Of a DNA stretch of 64,000 nt, positions 44,275-56,537 are shown piece by piece. The notes beneath the pieces are model-generated. The model worked only from the letters and a program-made list of their open reading frames with translations, was not told the origin of the DNA and made no database searches. The first letter of the stretch is position 1, and the number at the start of each line of letters is the position of its first letter. The translations under genes and the position numbers were made by a program. Origin of the DNA: Acheta domesticus (lineage: Eukaryota; Arthropoda; Insecta; Orthoptera; Gryllidae); contig JAHLJT010009436.1 in assembly GCA_031308135.1 (NCBI GenBank), positions 161,236,885 to 161,300,884 on the forward strand, read 5' to 3'.

Positions 44275-47200
44275 CTAGAACAGAAATTTCATAAACTAGA
44301 ATATACTATGATTTATTTTGTCAGAGAACAGCAAAATCTGTCAGTGTTGTATGGGGGAGAATTACAATCTGTAAACACATTTTCTTGAGCTCCTGAATAT
44401 CTTCTCTGCCATTTAACATTAAATTTAAAAAGTTAAATGATGAACAAAAGTACCAACAAAATGAGGTTTAGTAACATTTGAAAACTAGACATTTTCCCTC
44501 CCAAGAACACTTTTATGTGTTATGATTTTTTAGTATTGTTAATGTAATAAAAAACCATACCCCCATCTCTTCTCCTTTTCTCTATTCCTACCGCAATTAA
44601 CAAAAGGAAAGCTCAAAAACATGTGCACAGAGTGCAACTACATTTATGTCCAGGAGCAAAACAAATATCATTAATTTGCTTCATGGATCAGAAAAACTGG
44701 ATGAAAATCTGATCAAGATGGAGGTTACTGACCCAGAAGCTGAAGTACATTACTTGTTACAGGTAAATTAAGTTTATTTTAAATTATACAATACAAATGT
44801 AAACTAATGCATCATGTTTTTCATTTGTTACCTCCCAATATTTGGCAAAATTGTTTAAAATATTTATGTTGGAACTAAGTAATTATTTAAAAAAACAGTA
44901 TTGTATAGTATCATCTATACACTACAAAAATAATGTGCAATATAATAACAAATATGTTTATTATTTAACAAAAATCTTTGATATCCTCTCTCCCACACAC
45001 AAACACACACACGAGGATTGTTTCCAAATTGAAGAAACCCCTGCCAATCTGGCCTGAGTCAAAGCTCTGCAATTTTGAAAAATATTCATTAATTTTTGGG
45101 GGTACTTTATATAAAGCCCTTGGGACATTTTCATAATTTTCTCAAAAATGGCTCCAAATGTTTTCTTTAAATTTCTAGTAAAAATAGAGTAAAATACACT
45201 TAGAAAGGAGGCATAGGTCTGATTTTCACTGATAATTCTGAATTTTTGAAAATTGCAAAAGTGTGAATTTTTTCAGCAACGTCCTACAACTACAATATTG
45301 AAGAAAGAGATTTTTCCTTGAAAAGAAATGTTATCCATAACTAGTTCTTTCATTAATGTTGTGCACATTTGTTTTTAAATTTAAGTGTTTTTCACACAAT
45401 ATTGTGTGCAACATGTGCAATTTAAAAAATATCAAAATCAAGATTTTCTCAAAAACGGCTCCAAATTTTTCTTTAAACTTTTGGTAGTGACAGTGCTAAG
45501 TGCACTCTACAAGATGACATAAATGCCATATTGCTCCATTCTTTTAATTTTTTTAAAATTACAAAAATGTAATTCTTTGACTTTTTTCACATAGTTAATA
45601 TTTACTTAAGAGATGATTTGGTCACATTATTGCATTTATGAGCACATTTTCTTTAAATTATGTCCAATAAAGTTTCTCAAAAATTGAACGAACTTTTTGA
45701 GTGAAAACGAGCTCAAAATTCCATATTTTCAGAAACACTCAAACACCATTTTCTTAAAAACAGCTCCAAATTGTTTCTTAAAACTTTTTTTACTGATAGT
45801 GCTAAATGCACTGTTTAAGATGACACAAATGTAATTTTTATCTCTTACTCCATTAATATGCACATTTGCAGCGATTTGTATACATTGTTGCATTTGTGAG
45901 TGGAGGAGCTTGAAATGACTTTCTGAATAAATGAAGTTTTTGAATGAAAACTTAAAAATTTCGATGAAAAAGATTTTCAAATTTCACATTTACAGTAATG
46001 CTTACATTATTTTCTTAAAAACAGCTCCAAAATTTTCAACAAGAATTTCCTTATAGGACGAGATTGTACTATTCTTTAATATTCTTAAAGTAATATTTCA
46101 GTTCCACTATTACAAAACTGAAAAATTGAAAATATTTTGAAAAAAATGTACTTTGGGTAGCAATACATGGCAGTTGGCAAGAGGATAGGGCAATAATGTA
46201 AAGCTGGCCCAATTCAAAGAAATTAATCTGTGCCATTCTATAGCACCACTAGTTGTATGTTGTGTTTCATTTCATTTCTTTGCAGCATTTGCCTTGAAAG
46301 GCTTTAAATTGGAGAAAACTGAAACCATTATAAAGGAAATATAACTCTCATTAATACTTGTCCAACTACTTTCAACCTTTTAATTAATTTGAAAATCTCA
46401 GAAAATACAATTATTTGTTGCTGTGTGAGAAAATAATTGAAAATTATCTGTTTTAAGACTCGCATATATGCACAGAGATTCCAAACAAAAAAATACAGAT
46501 AGGAAATGTATGTTCAGTAAAAAAGTTTTTTTACAGGTTTTATTTATTTTGAAATTTGATCTGATACTTAAAAATTTTGAAATTTTATTTCTTTACTTGG
46601 TACGAAAAATTACATCAAAATTTCCTTTTATAAAATTAAATTTACTGCAATAGATTATATGAAAAATTAAAGACAGAATTACAGGTTACATTTAACTACA
46701 ATGAAGTATTCATAAAAATCACCACACATACTTGTTTGTTCAAGTTCAGTAACACCCAGTAAATCAGCTATGCTGATTTTATTGCCTGTTAAGTAAGGTT
46801 TGTCTTTAAGCCAAATGTATTCCATTTTATCCAAAGCCTCACTCATTAATTTTTCCCAGTGTGCAACTTCTTTTGCTTCAGGTGCTTTTCCAGTCGTTGA
46901 AGGGTACACCCACTAAAAAAAACAGCAACACATTTGTCAATTAAAACAACAATATTTCACTTGCATACCAACAACTTCATTATGGATTTGTACACTTTTC
47001 TCATGAAATTACTGAATGAAGGTTCCTTTCCTCCAATATGGAAATGAAAGGAAAATGAATCATCAAACAAAACTACAGTGTCCACTGATTGTCTTAATCT
47101 GTTTTCCCGGTATTTTCCCTGCAGATACCTGATTCCTCTGCCTTACAACATCTATACAATCGAGTAAGATTATAAAAGGTGTTTTAAGGCGAAATGAAAT

Positions 47201-50200
47201 TAAAAAGTTGATTCTGACCTAAAATAAGATTTTTCCAATACCTCTAAGCCACTAACAAATCTTTTTTAAGTTAAAGTGAGTTTATATTTTCAATGATTTT
47301 ATGCTTCAAATTTTATAAATAAAAATTATTAACAGTTTAAAAAGTAGTGCTTCCTTCTAATACATTATTGAAAAATTTTAATTTCAAATTGAAAACAAAC
47401 TACCTTTCAGAAAAATTTTACCAAAAATAGAAAAGCATTTCCTAAGGCTATTAGATCTCTGAATCTCTAAGGGTAAAAAATTGATTTTAAATGTTTAAAA
47501 CTTCATGGATTTTATAATATTAGTGGTGGTATTAATAAAAAATGTCAGATTATTACCAAATCATATTTAATCAAGTAAGAAGTAATGGCAACTAGTAAAA
47601 ATATTTAAGTTTCTATCACCAGATTTGAAGTAAAAAAGTTAAAAATTAAAATGTCAGATCCAATGACTCTGTTGGGATTGGACAGAGATGCTAATACTAG
47701 AGCTTTTAAGCATCTAGAGGAAGCAATGCCTTACTGATGACCTGAAAATAGCTCTCTACAAAGCAAAACTAGTGGTGCATACCCGGACTTTCATGCGAAA
47801 ATTACGTGAAGAGAACTCAAATTTTTGAAAAATTGTACATAACCTTGTTTCAATCTTTAAGGAACGGATTTCATTAACAGAAAAAAATTATCTTTAGTAT
47901 TTTAACTGTAGAAAGATGCCAAAAAAATTTTGAACTTTCGCAATTTTAATTTTGGAGAAAGGAGGGAGAATATCAATTTTGGCTGAACGGTTTAGTCGCT
48001 AGCATTGTTCACAGATGGACAGGTGTTTTGCTGTCAATCAATTTTTTGGTATCATGGACCCACAAAACATGGATTCTGGCTACACCAGATGTGAGAGGAT
48101 TTTTTTTCTTCTAAATTTAGCAACTGGACTTACCTACTTTGTTGTTATTAGGGCTCCAGCAAAAAGATTTTTCCTGCTGTAAATTCATCGCTTTTTCCCA
48201 CAGTAATACATAACTTTCGATTGCATAACTGGTAGCGAGGAAATAAAAATTCATAAGATTAATTTTTGGGTGACATTACTATGTCAATACAGCCAAATTT
48301 TGAGATACATGTAAAACTTCAGTGCTTTTCGGTGGTGTTTCCTTAGGCCACAAATTCATGTATAAAAAAAATTTCTCTCTTCCAGAATTTCCATTGAATC
48401 AATCACCAATTGTCAATTTTGATAATTTAATTACACCAAGTTAATTCAAATTGGTTATCAGAAATCAATTTTCTAAAATACATTATAGTAATGGTATTTT
48501 TTTTTCTGCCTCTTCCTCAAAAATCTTTAAAAATTCAACATTTAAAAACCATTTTCTACTAATGGAAAAACTTCAAAACTATTTGAGTGCTTTTAATCTA
48601 ATCTGAAATCAATTTTTTCAAAAAATTCATTACTTATTTATTCCAGATATAATTCAGTGGGTAAAACCCATTACAGGATTTATGGGTTTCAGTACATAAC
48701 GTATATACAATTGATGGCACTAACATACTCTACCCTCTCCTCTTACTTACACACACATACTTGCATGCATTATGTTAACACACTTGTTGGGAGACCATTC
48801 AGGAGCTTAGAGCTTGTTCCAGTTGGGGCTGTGCCCTGCTGGTGGGAGGTATCAGGTAAGGGAAAACCTTGCATGCTGACATGTAGGTCAACAATGGATC
48901 TTCCCATCCAGTGAGGGAACCACCGTCACCCATCCAGGATAAAAATTTACACTACACTTATGAGATTAATGACCTTAGCAGTGATGTGCCCAGAAATACC
49001 AATCAATTAATCAATCCACTTGTGAAATTTCAGCGAATAACAAGAATTTAGACTGTACAAACCAGAGACAAATTATGCAAAATAATACCTTTATCATTAC
49101 ACTTTCACAGCCAAAGTAATTATCACTGCTCTTCTGTTAACAAAAAGACCCTTTTTGCCGATAACTAACACATCACATTTTATACAACTGTTGCTTTATC
49201 TTACTATGATTCATAGCATCCCATCAATATATTATTCTTTCCATCTACCAGAGCTCAGGCTTATGTCGAATGCACATGCGACCAGCCACGTCCCTGCATT
49301 TTCCTTTATAATTTCAGAATTTCAATTTCCCTGTTTTCCAGAAATCAATCAGCCTGCCTAACTATAGTTATTCCTAAATTGAGCATTACACCACAGTTAT
49401 TTGGGTCATTAATAAATGAAAAATCAACATCCATTTTAAATAGAATACTTATTAATCAGCAAAATGTTTTTTTTGTACCTTTCGGTAGTTTTTTACTAAG
49501 TTAATGATCAAAACTTGGAATTTTTAATAACATTTAATTATTTGGGGATTATTGTTCATTCTAAACTAAAATTTTCCAATCATAGTGACAAAGTGGTGTG
49601 AAAGGCTTGCCAACATTTGGGCTACATTAAGAGAATGACTACTGATTTCACAAATCCCAAATCATTCACCACACAATGCTAAACATCAGTCAGACTATTT
49701 ATTTACGCCAATCAGGTTTATACATACAGAAAAACAACATTAATTTATAATATAAACACTGAAACAAACATAACGTTGAATATCAATATTAACATAATTT
49801 AGCAAGTATTATGCTTCTTATTTTTGACAAAAATGTTGGTGTAGAACCTTCAAAAAATCAATAAGAGTACAATATTCATTTACACAGTTTACTAATCTAT
49901 TTTCTTGGTCCTTGGCATACATTAGTTTTCAACAACTTCATTGAGTTCAATACTCTGCTGATTCTCAAACCTGTTTTTGGATGAATGAATTTGAATTGTT
50001 CTAATATTTCCAGACAATCAATTTTTCCATGAAATGACATAAAAAAATATAAGATTACAATTTTTCTGTTTCAAAAGACTATCAATTGTAAATTTATTGT
50101 AAACATCCTGGATGCTCCTGTCATATCCTCTAATGTTCATATAATACATTAATTACTTGTAGAATTTTTCCTGAATTTTTTCCACTCTATCAATCAGAAG

Positions 50201-52883
50201 ATTTGTATATGGTGACCAAATTACAGCATTGTATTCTAGTTTCGGGCGGACCAAGGTAGAATATAGATGAATAAGTGTGTGTGCATTGTTGAATTATTAT
50301 TGTGTGCATCTCCACTATGGTCTCTGACCAATGAGAATAAAAAAAAAATCTCTTCAGCCCAGATTTTTAAATTTTGCGGTATGGAAGTTGCATACAGTCC
50401 CTACCCATAATATTGTGACCACCAGCAAAATTTCATAGTTTTTTGCTTTTCCCTTCTTTTTTAAAATTAAAGTTGTAAATATCTTGATTGATATTTTTCA
50501 GTAGCAGCAACTCTTCCATGAGTATCTGGCAACAAACATTTTTTTTTATCACAACCGGATCTGTGGGAGACCACATTGGTTTTATGAGTGAAAATCTGCA
50601 TTCTTTTCTTTTGGAGTTATTGAAGAATATTTATTTGCAAAATGAGTTGTTTTCTTATTATTTTTACTTAGGTTTTTGTAATTTTAATGATTTTTGTTTA
50701 GTAAATTTATATTATTTTATAACTTAACCTTTATTTAACAATTTTATTGATTTTTAGTGATGAGAAGGCCAAAGGACCTGTCTCCAAAGAAACAAGAAGG
50801 AATTCTTTCTCTTCTACACTTCATCATTTAGGCAGCTACATGTTCCGTCATCACAGACTCTCCTTCCACCTTCTCCTCAGTCTTCCAACATCTTTCACTC
50901 TACAGCAAGTAGTAGAAAGCTGCTTTTGTAAGTCTGGTATCTTCCAATATAGTGTAACCATTTGGTTCTATTATCAATTATTTTCCTATGCTTTCGTTTC
51001 TGAATCTTTCCACTCTTAGAAACCTTTTAGTTTTATGCAAAAACCTCATTTCACTTGCCAGTATCCTTTCCAACATTCTCTTTGTAGGTATCCAGCTTTC
51101 GCATCCATAGAGAAACATAGGAATTGAGTTTCTTGTCTTGCTTTATATTTTAGGGTGTCGTGAACGGCCCCATATAATGTTTGGAATCTCATACGTTTGT
51201 TTTCTGTGTCTCTATCTTTCTGGTCACTTATTATACACACTAAGTAACAGAGGACACATATTCTAAAATTTTGTTATCAACGACTGTCTTGGACCTGACT
51301 GGTGTATTCCCCCAAAATGCCATTACTTTTGTTTTCTCTCCTGACATCTGAATGTCATGTTATACATATCTGATGGAGATGGTATAAAGATCATTGTAAG
51401 TCATCTTCTGTCTCTTGCATTATTATAGCATCATCTGATTGTAATAAAATATTTTTAAAAATTTCTTCGGTTAATTTTATACCTGCGTTTTCATTTTGTA
51501 TCCAATCTTGGATGATGTCATTAACATATTCAAAAGAGTTGGCGACATCAGGCTGCCTTGCCTTACTCCTTTGTTTGGAACTTATTTTTTCTGATTTCTT
51601 CTCAGTTTTGTGATCTAAATTTATCACAATTTTTGTTTCTGCAAATAAATTTTCTATCACTTTCCTCAGATGTCTAGTGTGGCCTCAATTTACTAATATT
51701 GTCCATAAAGTTTCTTGTTGTATACTATCAAATGCTTTTTGGAAGTTTGTGAAGGCACTATGATTCTGTATGTTATATTCCCTTCTCTTCTCTCTCTTCT
51801 TCTATAAGAATAAATTAATTCGTTAATAGAACTTGAAACCATTTCACAACTGTTCAGACTTTGATTCTTTCAAGACATCAGTAACAAACATTGTTGAAAA
51901 ATTGCAGAATTACAAACTGCAGAAAATGTCAAGTGGTAACATCGCTATGGCCAGGACTGATATGGTTCAGGTGGAGAGAATTTCCCTATTTGGAAGTAGC
52001 ACACTTACAGGATTTTGTGTAGTTGGCTTCTTATATCATTTAAAAAAAATATCATCTATCCTTCGCTCATTATATAGAGAAAGGTTGATCAGCTAATTTT
52101 AGATCAGTTACACAAGTGCAGTACAAAAGTAATAGTTGTTGTTATTGTTTTTGTTGTTTGTTTTTTCTTCTTCTTTCTCTTTCTTTCTTTTTCTTTTCTT
52201 TTCAATTTAAGCTTTTATTGCCCTTTTCCCCAACTTGTTTCAGTTTTTAATGTCTCAACATTCAATGTGCTGTTAAATATAAATTGTTATTTACCTTTAA
52301 CATGAAAAGCATACCACACATTCGTGTATTTGTATGTTGCCATTCCAAGTATTCATCTACTTTTGCTTGACCTTTAACATCCTTAGGATACCAATGTTCA
52401 GGAACATTTCTCTCTCGGCATAAATATCTTAATATAGCAACACTAAAGGAAAAAATAAAGACAACATAAAAGATGTAGAAAAATGCTTCCTCCCTGAAAT
52501 CCAATTCTAACTCCAAATTTTGCTTCTAAGGTAGGAACATATAAAGCAATCATTGTGTAAGAAAATAGAAAATAAGTTCCAATACCTTTCAATTAGCCGG
52601 AACTGATCATCAATTATTGCTGGTACTTTCTGAAATGGGTGGATGATGGCATAATCTTTATTGAAATGTTCTCCTGTGCATTTCAAATGTGAAAATAATA
52701 AACAAAATAATGTCTCAGAAAATATGAATTGTAACAGAAATTAATTCACAGTAAGATTTTTTTAAGTTTACCTTTGGCTAGTTTTACTTCGTGCGGTTCG
52801 AAAGGAATTCTGTTTGCTTTCAAAAATATTAGTAAAGCGCGAGACGGCGGAGATAGAAAATCGAAGTAAACTTTAAGGGACAT
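44075..52883 (-). CDS. GstT: Theta-class glutathione S-transferase, complete, five exons
   Basis: A cytosolic enzyme that conjugates glutathione to electrophiles. Exons on the minus strand: 52772-52883, 52586-52673, 52295-52442, 46732-46912, 44075-44274; 729 nt, 242 residues plus stop. All junctions are GT-AG and every phase fits. The N-terminal thioredoxin-like domain has MSLKVYFDFLSPPSRAL (a theta-type active-site serine is in this region), NPFQKVPA-like HPFQKVPAIID, and ESVAILRYL, the glutathione-binding turn. The C-terminal helical domain has WLKDKPYLTGNKISIADLL, the typical N-capping/buried-Asp motif, and ends NPYRNRAALTAWLERIK...FFKK. Intron 3 is 5.4 kb and intron 4 is 2.5 kb; both contain repeats. 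Length and order match theta GSTs. I cannot tell which paralog it is. Confidence 0.92.
45010..46255. repeat. Solo arm of the giant fold-back family
   Basis: It lies in GST intron 4. It starts with AAATTGAAGAAACCCCTG, as in the right arm at 41015, and ends GTGCCATTCTATAGCACCAC (46230-46250), like the outer edge at 42230. It carries the same internal GGCTCC-AAA-TTTTT tandem units. Its inverted partner is missing. Confidence 0.75.
46256..47764 (-). other. GST intron sequence around exon 4
   Basis: Apart from exon 4 (46732-46912) this AT-rich stretch shows nothing recognisable. Confidence 0.35.
46732..46912 (-). CDS. GstT: GST exon 4
   Basis: The acceptor ...TTTTTTTTAG precedes TGGGTGTAC; the donor is GTATGT. 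The exon encodes WVYPSTTGKAPEAKEVAHWE and the YLTGNKISIADLLGVTELEQ core of the all-helical domain. Confidence 0.9.
47765..48240. repeat. Internally deleted copy of the fold-back family
   Basis: It lies in GST intron 3. It starts with the family end ACTAGTGGTGC, skips the tandem units, and resumes with sequence equivalent to 40330-40880 (AAGATGCCAAAA, GGTATCATGGACCCACAAAA, AATACATAACTTTC). Confidence 0.7.
48241..49530 (-). other. GST intron 3, low-information part
   Basis: AT-rich with a somewhat more balanced stretch at 48780-48950 (CA/TG words, GTGGGAGG), possibly an unrecognised repeat. No RNA gene or coding segment is supported. Confidence 0.35.
49535..49680 (+). mobile_element. LINE reverse-transcriptase fragment (CR1/Jockey-like), plus strand
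   Basis: The translation gives NYLGIIVHSKLKFSNHSDKV, a stop, then KACQHLGYIKRMTTDFTNP and KSFTT. This is the familiar YLGI.xD..L.F..H....K....LG.I.R....F.NP block near the C-terminus of LINE RTs. It has one stop codon and continues in inverted form at 50280. Confidence 0.65.
49890..50285 (-). mobile_element. LINE C-terminal fragment (CR1/Jockey-like), minus strand
   Basis: Read on the minus strand from 50280: HLYSTLVRPKLEYNAVIWSP then YTNLLIDRVEKIQEKF, a stop, and decayed sequence with an IDSLLKQK-like stretch. The LxxSLVRPxLEYxxxxWSPY motif directly follows, in intact elements, the block seen on the plus strand at 49535. Confidence 0.7.
50960..51720 (-). mobile_element. Degenerate LINE reverse-transcriptase fragment
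   Basis: Minus-strand pieces: NSFEYVNDIIQDWIQNENAG (from an F.IY.NDII-type motif), ILLQSDDAIIMQETEDDLQ (a decayed LLFADDxVI active site, 51391-51450), and further along FQTLYGAVHDTLKYKARQET and a frame-shifted YGCESW-like segment near 51105. It is a different LINE from the 49.5-50.3 kb remnant. It lies in GST intron 3 in the same orientation as the gene. Confidence 0.65.
52140..52212. repeat. (TTG)n / (TTTC)n simple repeat
   Basis: A pyrimidine-rich tract of TTG and then TTTC/TCTT units, read on the plus strand, in GST intron 3 not far from exon 3. Confidence 0.8.
52295..52442 (-). CDS. GstT: GST exon 3
   Basis: The acceptor TTTTTCCTTTAG precedes the exon and GTAAATAA follows it. The exon encodes VAILRYLCRERNVPEHWYPK and EYLEWQHTNTRMCGMLFMLK. 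It opens with one base completing the E-S codon and ends in phase 0. Confidence 0.9.
52586..52673 (-). CDS. GstT: GST exon 2
   Basis: The acceptor TGCACAG precedes the exon; the donor is GTATTG. The exon encodes GEHFNKDYAIIHPFQKVPAI and IDDQFRLIE, the part that carries the cis-proline (VPA) and leads to the glutathione-binding ES motif. Confidence 0.9.
52772..52883 (-). CDS. GstT: GST exon 1 with start codon
   Basis: The ATG is at 52883-52881. The exon encodes MSLKVYFDFLSPPSRALLIF and LKANRIPFEPHEVKLAKG, and the donor is GTAAACTT at 52771. The start is fixed by family alignment: theta GSTs begin MxLKxYxDLLSxPSR. Confidence 0.9.
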
Positions 52884-54827
52884 TGTTAGGCAAATGTGTT
52901 AAAAGAAATTTTCAAAAAATCACGGAAACTTAACAATTTTCCAAAATTTCAGAAGTATCACCATTTACTCTAAAATCATGGTAAGTGAATTAAATACATG
53001 AAGACTATTCACAGCGCAAACTGCACGAATGGCGTGTTAATCCTCTGTTAAGGCACACATACAAAATCACATAAGCCAATTCAGAGAGCACGGTACGCAA
53101 CGGTACGCCATACACTTATTTAATTCGGAGTTGGGACCTTGGAGCGCCTTAGTAATCTCCGACGTAAAATTACATAATATTATTTTCAGTGTAAATGTTA
53201 CTTCCAATGGTTCACCAGTTGCTGCCAGGAAATTGGAATTTCAATTATTTTAGAATATAATTTTGAAACATTACATCCGACGGATCATAATGCAAATTCA
53301 CTTCATTTACGATCACAATTTAAAATGCTTTTTTTTTTTTTTTTTTCCTTCTTTGGGGGCTTTTTTGTTCATTGTATTTAGTAACGCGCGTAATTCGAAT
53401 TAGTACACCCACAAAGCGGCACAAAGCACCCTCACTGTATACTCCGATGTAAACAGGGTGGCACTTCACGAAACTGGACGGAGAGGGTGTATTGCATTTA
53501 TTACAATCGAGAGCTCCAGCCGTAATATTTGTTGGTTGAATAATGAATAGATAATGAATGATCAAATAATTCATAATAAAATTCACAATTAATAATCATT
53601 CATTCATAAATACCAATTAAGAAAAGTAATAAATTAATTCAATTCTTTCACAATACCCTTTCAAGTTTCTTGCTTCAAATTTTTATTTTTATATTACTCA
53701 TTATGAGCGGGTTTCACACAAATAAGAATATCTTCCGTACAGTGTTTACTTGTTCATTTCCGTTTTAAGAGAAAATTCAAGAAAACAATTAAAAAACTGG
53801 TAGTTTATCGCATCTTTTACTGCCAAATGTTATAACCTCACTCAGTTCTATGCACTGTTTGGTGTTTTCCTGCGGCAGAGAACGCCTAAATGTCGTATAA
53901 CAAGTGAAGGAGTAGAAATGTGTCCGAGATTTCGGAAATGCTTCGAAGTAAATATTAAAATGACTTTAGCAAAGTTGATAACATATTACTCTAATAAAAT
54001 GAAATGTATGAAAGATTTGGATCTACCTATCCTCTCATCAGATATAAAAAATGTTAACTTTCGGTTCCCAGTGCTATTCCAGTACTCCTTAAGTACATTT
54101 TTATAAACAGTTTAATTATTTTATTTTAATTATATTAATATTCATTTCATATATAAATATTAATTTTAGAAAATTGTGTTAGTTGTTTTCATTGAAAGAA
54201 ATAGTATCTACATGAAACGTTAACAATCGGCCTGAAAAAATACGTTGTTAAAAACAGTACCCTTTTTTTCCATACGGGGGGCTTAGTGCAAGAAGTCAGA
54301 AAATGCCAAAAAGAGATATTTTAAGTTTAGTAAATTTGCCTGGAACTTTTTTAACAATGGAAATGATTTCTTTTTTGTATTTTTCTTTCTTTCCTTGGTC
54401 TAAACTATTTGGTGTACCTTCTGTGCTCTTACCTCTAATATAACTACAAAACATTCACATCTTTTTTGAAAGATGTGAATTTGCCAGTAAGGAGGCGTAA
54501 AGAAACACGCTGCAGAAAGGTGTTAACTCTATTCTGGGAATATTTTCTGATGGAAAGTAATCTGAAAACGGTGCTTATTTTAAAAATGAAGAGCTTAGTT
54601 CATGAAGATGTGTACTTAATTTTTAGTTTTGACACCAAAACTACTAAGAGTTGCCTATTAGTTGCTTTTGCTACTTTTGAAGAAAATCACAGTATGTCAT
54701 AAAAAATAAGTAATTTCCAATAATATAAAAAAAGTTCCATCCAATTTTATCAAATCAAATATCCCCTTTGGCCATTTTTTGAGTTTACGCCTTACACTAT
54801 GCCCTTCAAATATTACTAGGGTTACCA
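52884..54827. other. Upstream region of the GST gene; otherwise nothing recognised
   Basis: The first few hundred bases should include the GST promoter, but no TATA or clear initiator stands out. A poly-T run lies at 53329-53346. Short open frames at 53918-54106 and 54466-54702 have no recognisable similarity. Confidence 0.35.
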
Positions 54828-54960
54828 GACGTCCGTATATTTAGCGATTGTCCGTGGTCCTGGGTATTTCGCCTCCGCAGAGGCGAACGAGGAAACTCAA
54901 GTGTGTGGGAGTCCACAAGAGTCCCTTGTTTCGATTTTCCACATTCCTCGGTGTAGTGTG
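54828..54960. mobile_element. hAT-like transposon end (fragment)
   Basis: AGGGTTACCAGACGTCCGT followed by TCCGTGGTCCTGG resembles the CAGGGTTGCCAGACGTCC-type terminus seen in hAT elements. There is no matching second end or transposase nearby. Confidence 0.35.
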
Positions 54961-55014
54961 TTGCGGGCCTTCACCGTGAAAATAGAACCTATGGCACCTT
55001 AATAAGTGTATTCC

Positions 55015-55935
55015 ATTATATTCTTACAAGAAATTTAAAGAAAAAAAATTGGAGCAGTTTTTGAGAAAATTCCAAAAATGTCCGGGGGGCTTCATGTAAG
55101 GTACCCCCAAATTTTGAAGGAAGTTTTTCAAAACCACAGCCCCTCGAGTGGAACCGGATAGGCCGAGGAATATTAATTTGGAAGAAATCGTACTTATGGT
55201 TTAGGCGCTATGGTTGTTCAAAGATTAACGGACCGACGAAAAAAATTCGGAGCCGCTTTTGAGACAATTTTAAAATTGTCAGGGTGGGGTGAGGGGCTTC
55301 ATGTTAAGTACCACCAAATTTTGAAGGATCTTCAAAATCTCAAAGCTTCGACTCAAACCCGATCGTCCGGGGAATAACAATTTTGGAAGAAATCGTACCT
55401 ACGGGTTATACTGCGATTTTTGTAGGAAGAGCTCTCAAGATAACTCAAATCCCATCTTCGCGATGGAATATGTCACGGCATTTCGCGTCTTTTCTCGATC
55501 TTGCCGGTAGAAGTCGCATGATCGCAAGCACTGCTTCATACGGTCGCGACCGTGCGAAATCTAGCGGAACGACTGTGAATGATACGAAATGCCGTGACAT
55601 ATTCCATCGCGAAGATGGGATTTGAGTTATCTTCAGAGCTCTTCCTACAAAAATCGCAGTATAGGGGATAGTGTTCACAGACGGACAGATAGACGTTTTT
55701 CTTTCAATTAGCTTTTCAGTATCGAGGACCCACCAAAGGATTCTGCCAACACATGTTTAGGGATTTTTTTCCTTAATTTAGCAACTGGTTTTATTCACTT
55801 TTTCCTTATCAGGGCCCGGCAATGAATTTTGTCGAAAATCAGCGTTTTCACACAGCATTACATTACTTTCCCTACATTACATATATTACTCCATATCCAT
55901 GTATTCAGGAACGTAAAAAACAAATTTAATAGTTA
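55015..55935. repeat. Copy of the fold-back family split by a MITE
   Basis: Sequence before 55407 (GGAGC.GTTTTTGAGAAAA, TTAGGCGCTA, CAAAGCTTCGACTC) and after 55663 (AGTGTTCACAGACGGACAG, GTATCGAGGACCCACC, ATTACTCCATAT) matches consecutive parts of the 39.4-40.9 kb element. The MITE at 55411-55659 sits between them. Part of the family body appears twice in tandem (about 55020-55200 and 55235-55405). Confidence 0.72.
55407..55663. mobile_element. Palindromic MITE, copy 2 (249 bp, TATA flanks)
   Basis: Element body 55411-55659, the same length and ends as copy 1, flanked by TATA on both sides. It is inserted in a member of the larger fold-back family, so it is the younger insertion. Arm differences from copy 1 occur as matched pairs. 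Confidence 0.9.
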
Positions 55936-56510
55936 CCATGACTAAAGGAATTATTTCAGTAAATGTTGAGAAATGTAAGAACTAATATCCCAATTTATCC
56001 AGCAGTAAAAATGTACTTTCTACAGTGAAAGGGATGTTTTGCCCTGTAGTGGAATGCTATTTCTACAGTAGGCTGTTCTTGAAATAGCCTGCTCAATTAG
56101 GAAACTCAAGCAAACTAAAATTAAGTTCAGCTCAGTCCAAAAGAATGTGTTAATTCCATTACATTTGGCCTACGCACCAAATTTCTTACACTAAAAATTT
56201 ACAAACATGTAAGTTATGAATGACTGTCAAACTAAAATAGAACAGAAGGAATTGTAGAAGGGGATACTTTGTATACTTCTGGAACCCTTGAAATTAATGT
56301 TCTGTGAATGCAAAACAGGGTACACAATATTCACACAGCATTGAACTTTTTCTGTGGATTACTCTTAGATCTGCAGGACATCAAAGAAAATATATGTATT
56401 TAAAGTGTGAAGTCAATTAATAGAGCACAAAATCAGTGCGATTGTCTGAATACCAGAGCAATGTAAGGAATAAAGAAATACTATGTAACAAAACACGGTG
56501 CTACCAAAAC
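55936..56510. other. Intergenic, nothing recognised
   Basis: AT-rich sequence between the fold-back copy and the 3' end of RpS6. Confidence 0.35.
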
Positions 56511-56512
56511 AT

Positions 56513-56530
56513 TTTATTATCTGGTTTATT
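56513..56530 (-). promoter_or_regulatory. RpS6 polyadenylation signals (two AATAAA)
   Basis: TTTATT on the plus strand at 56525-56530 and 56513-56518, only 8-25 bases after the stop codon on the minus strand. This implies the very short 3' UTR typical of ribosomal protein genes. Confidence 0.65.
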
Positions 56531-56537
56531 ATACAAT

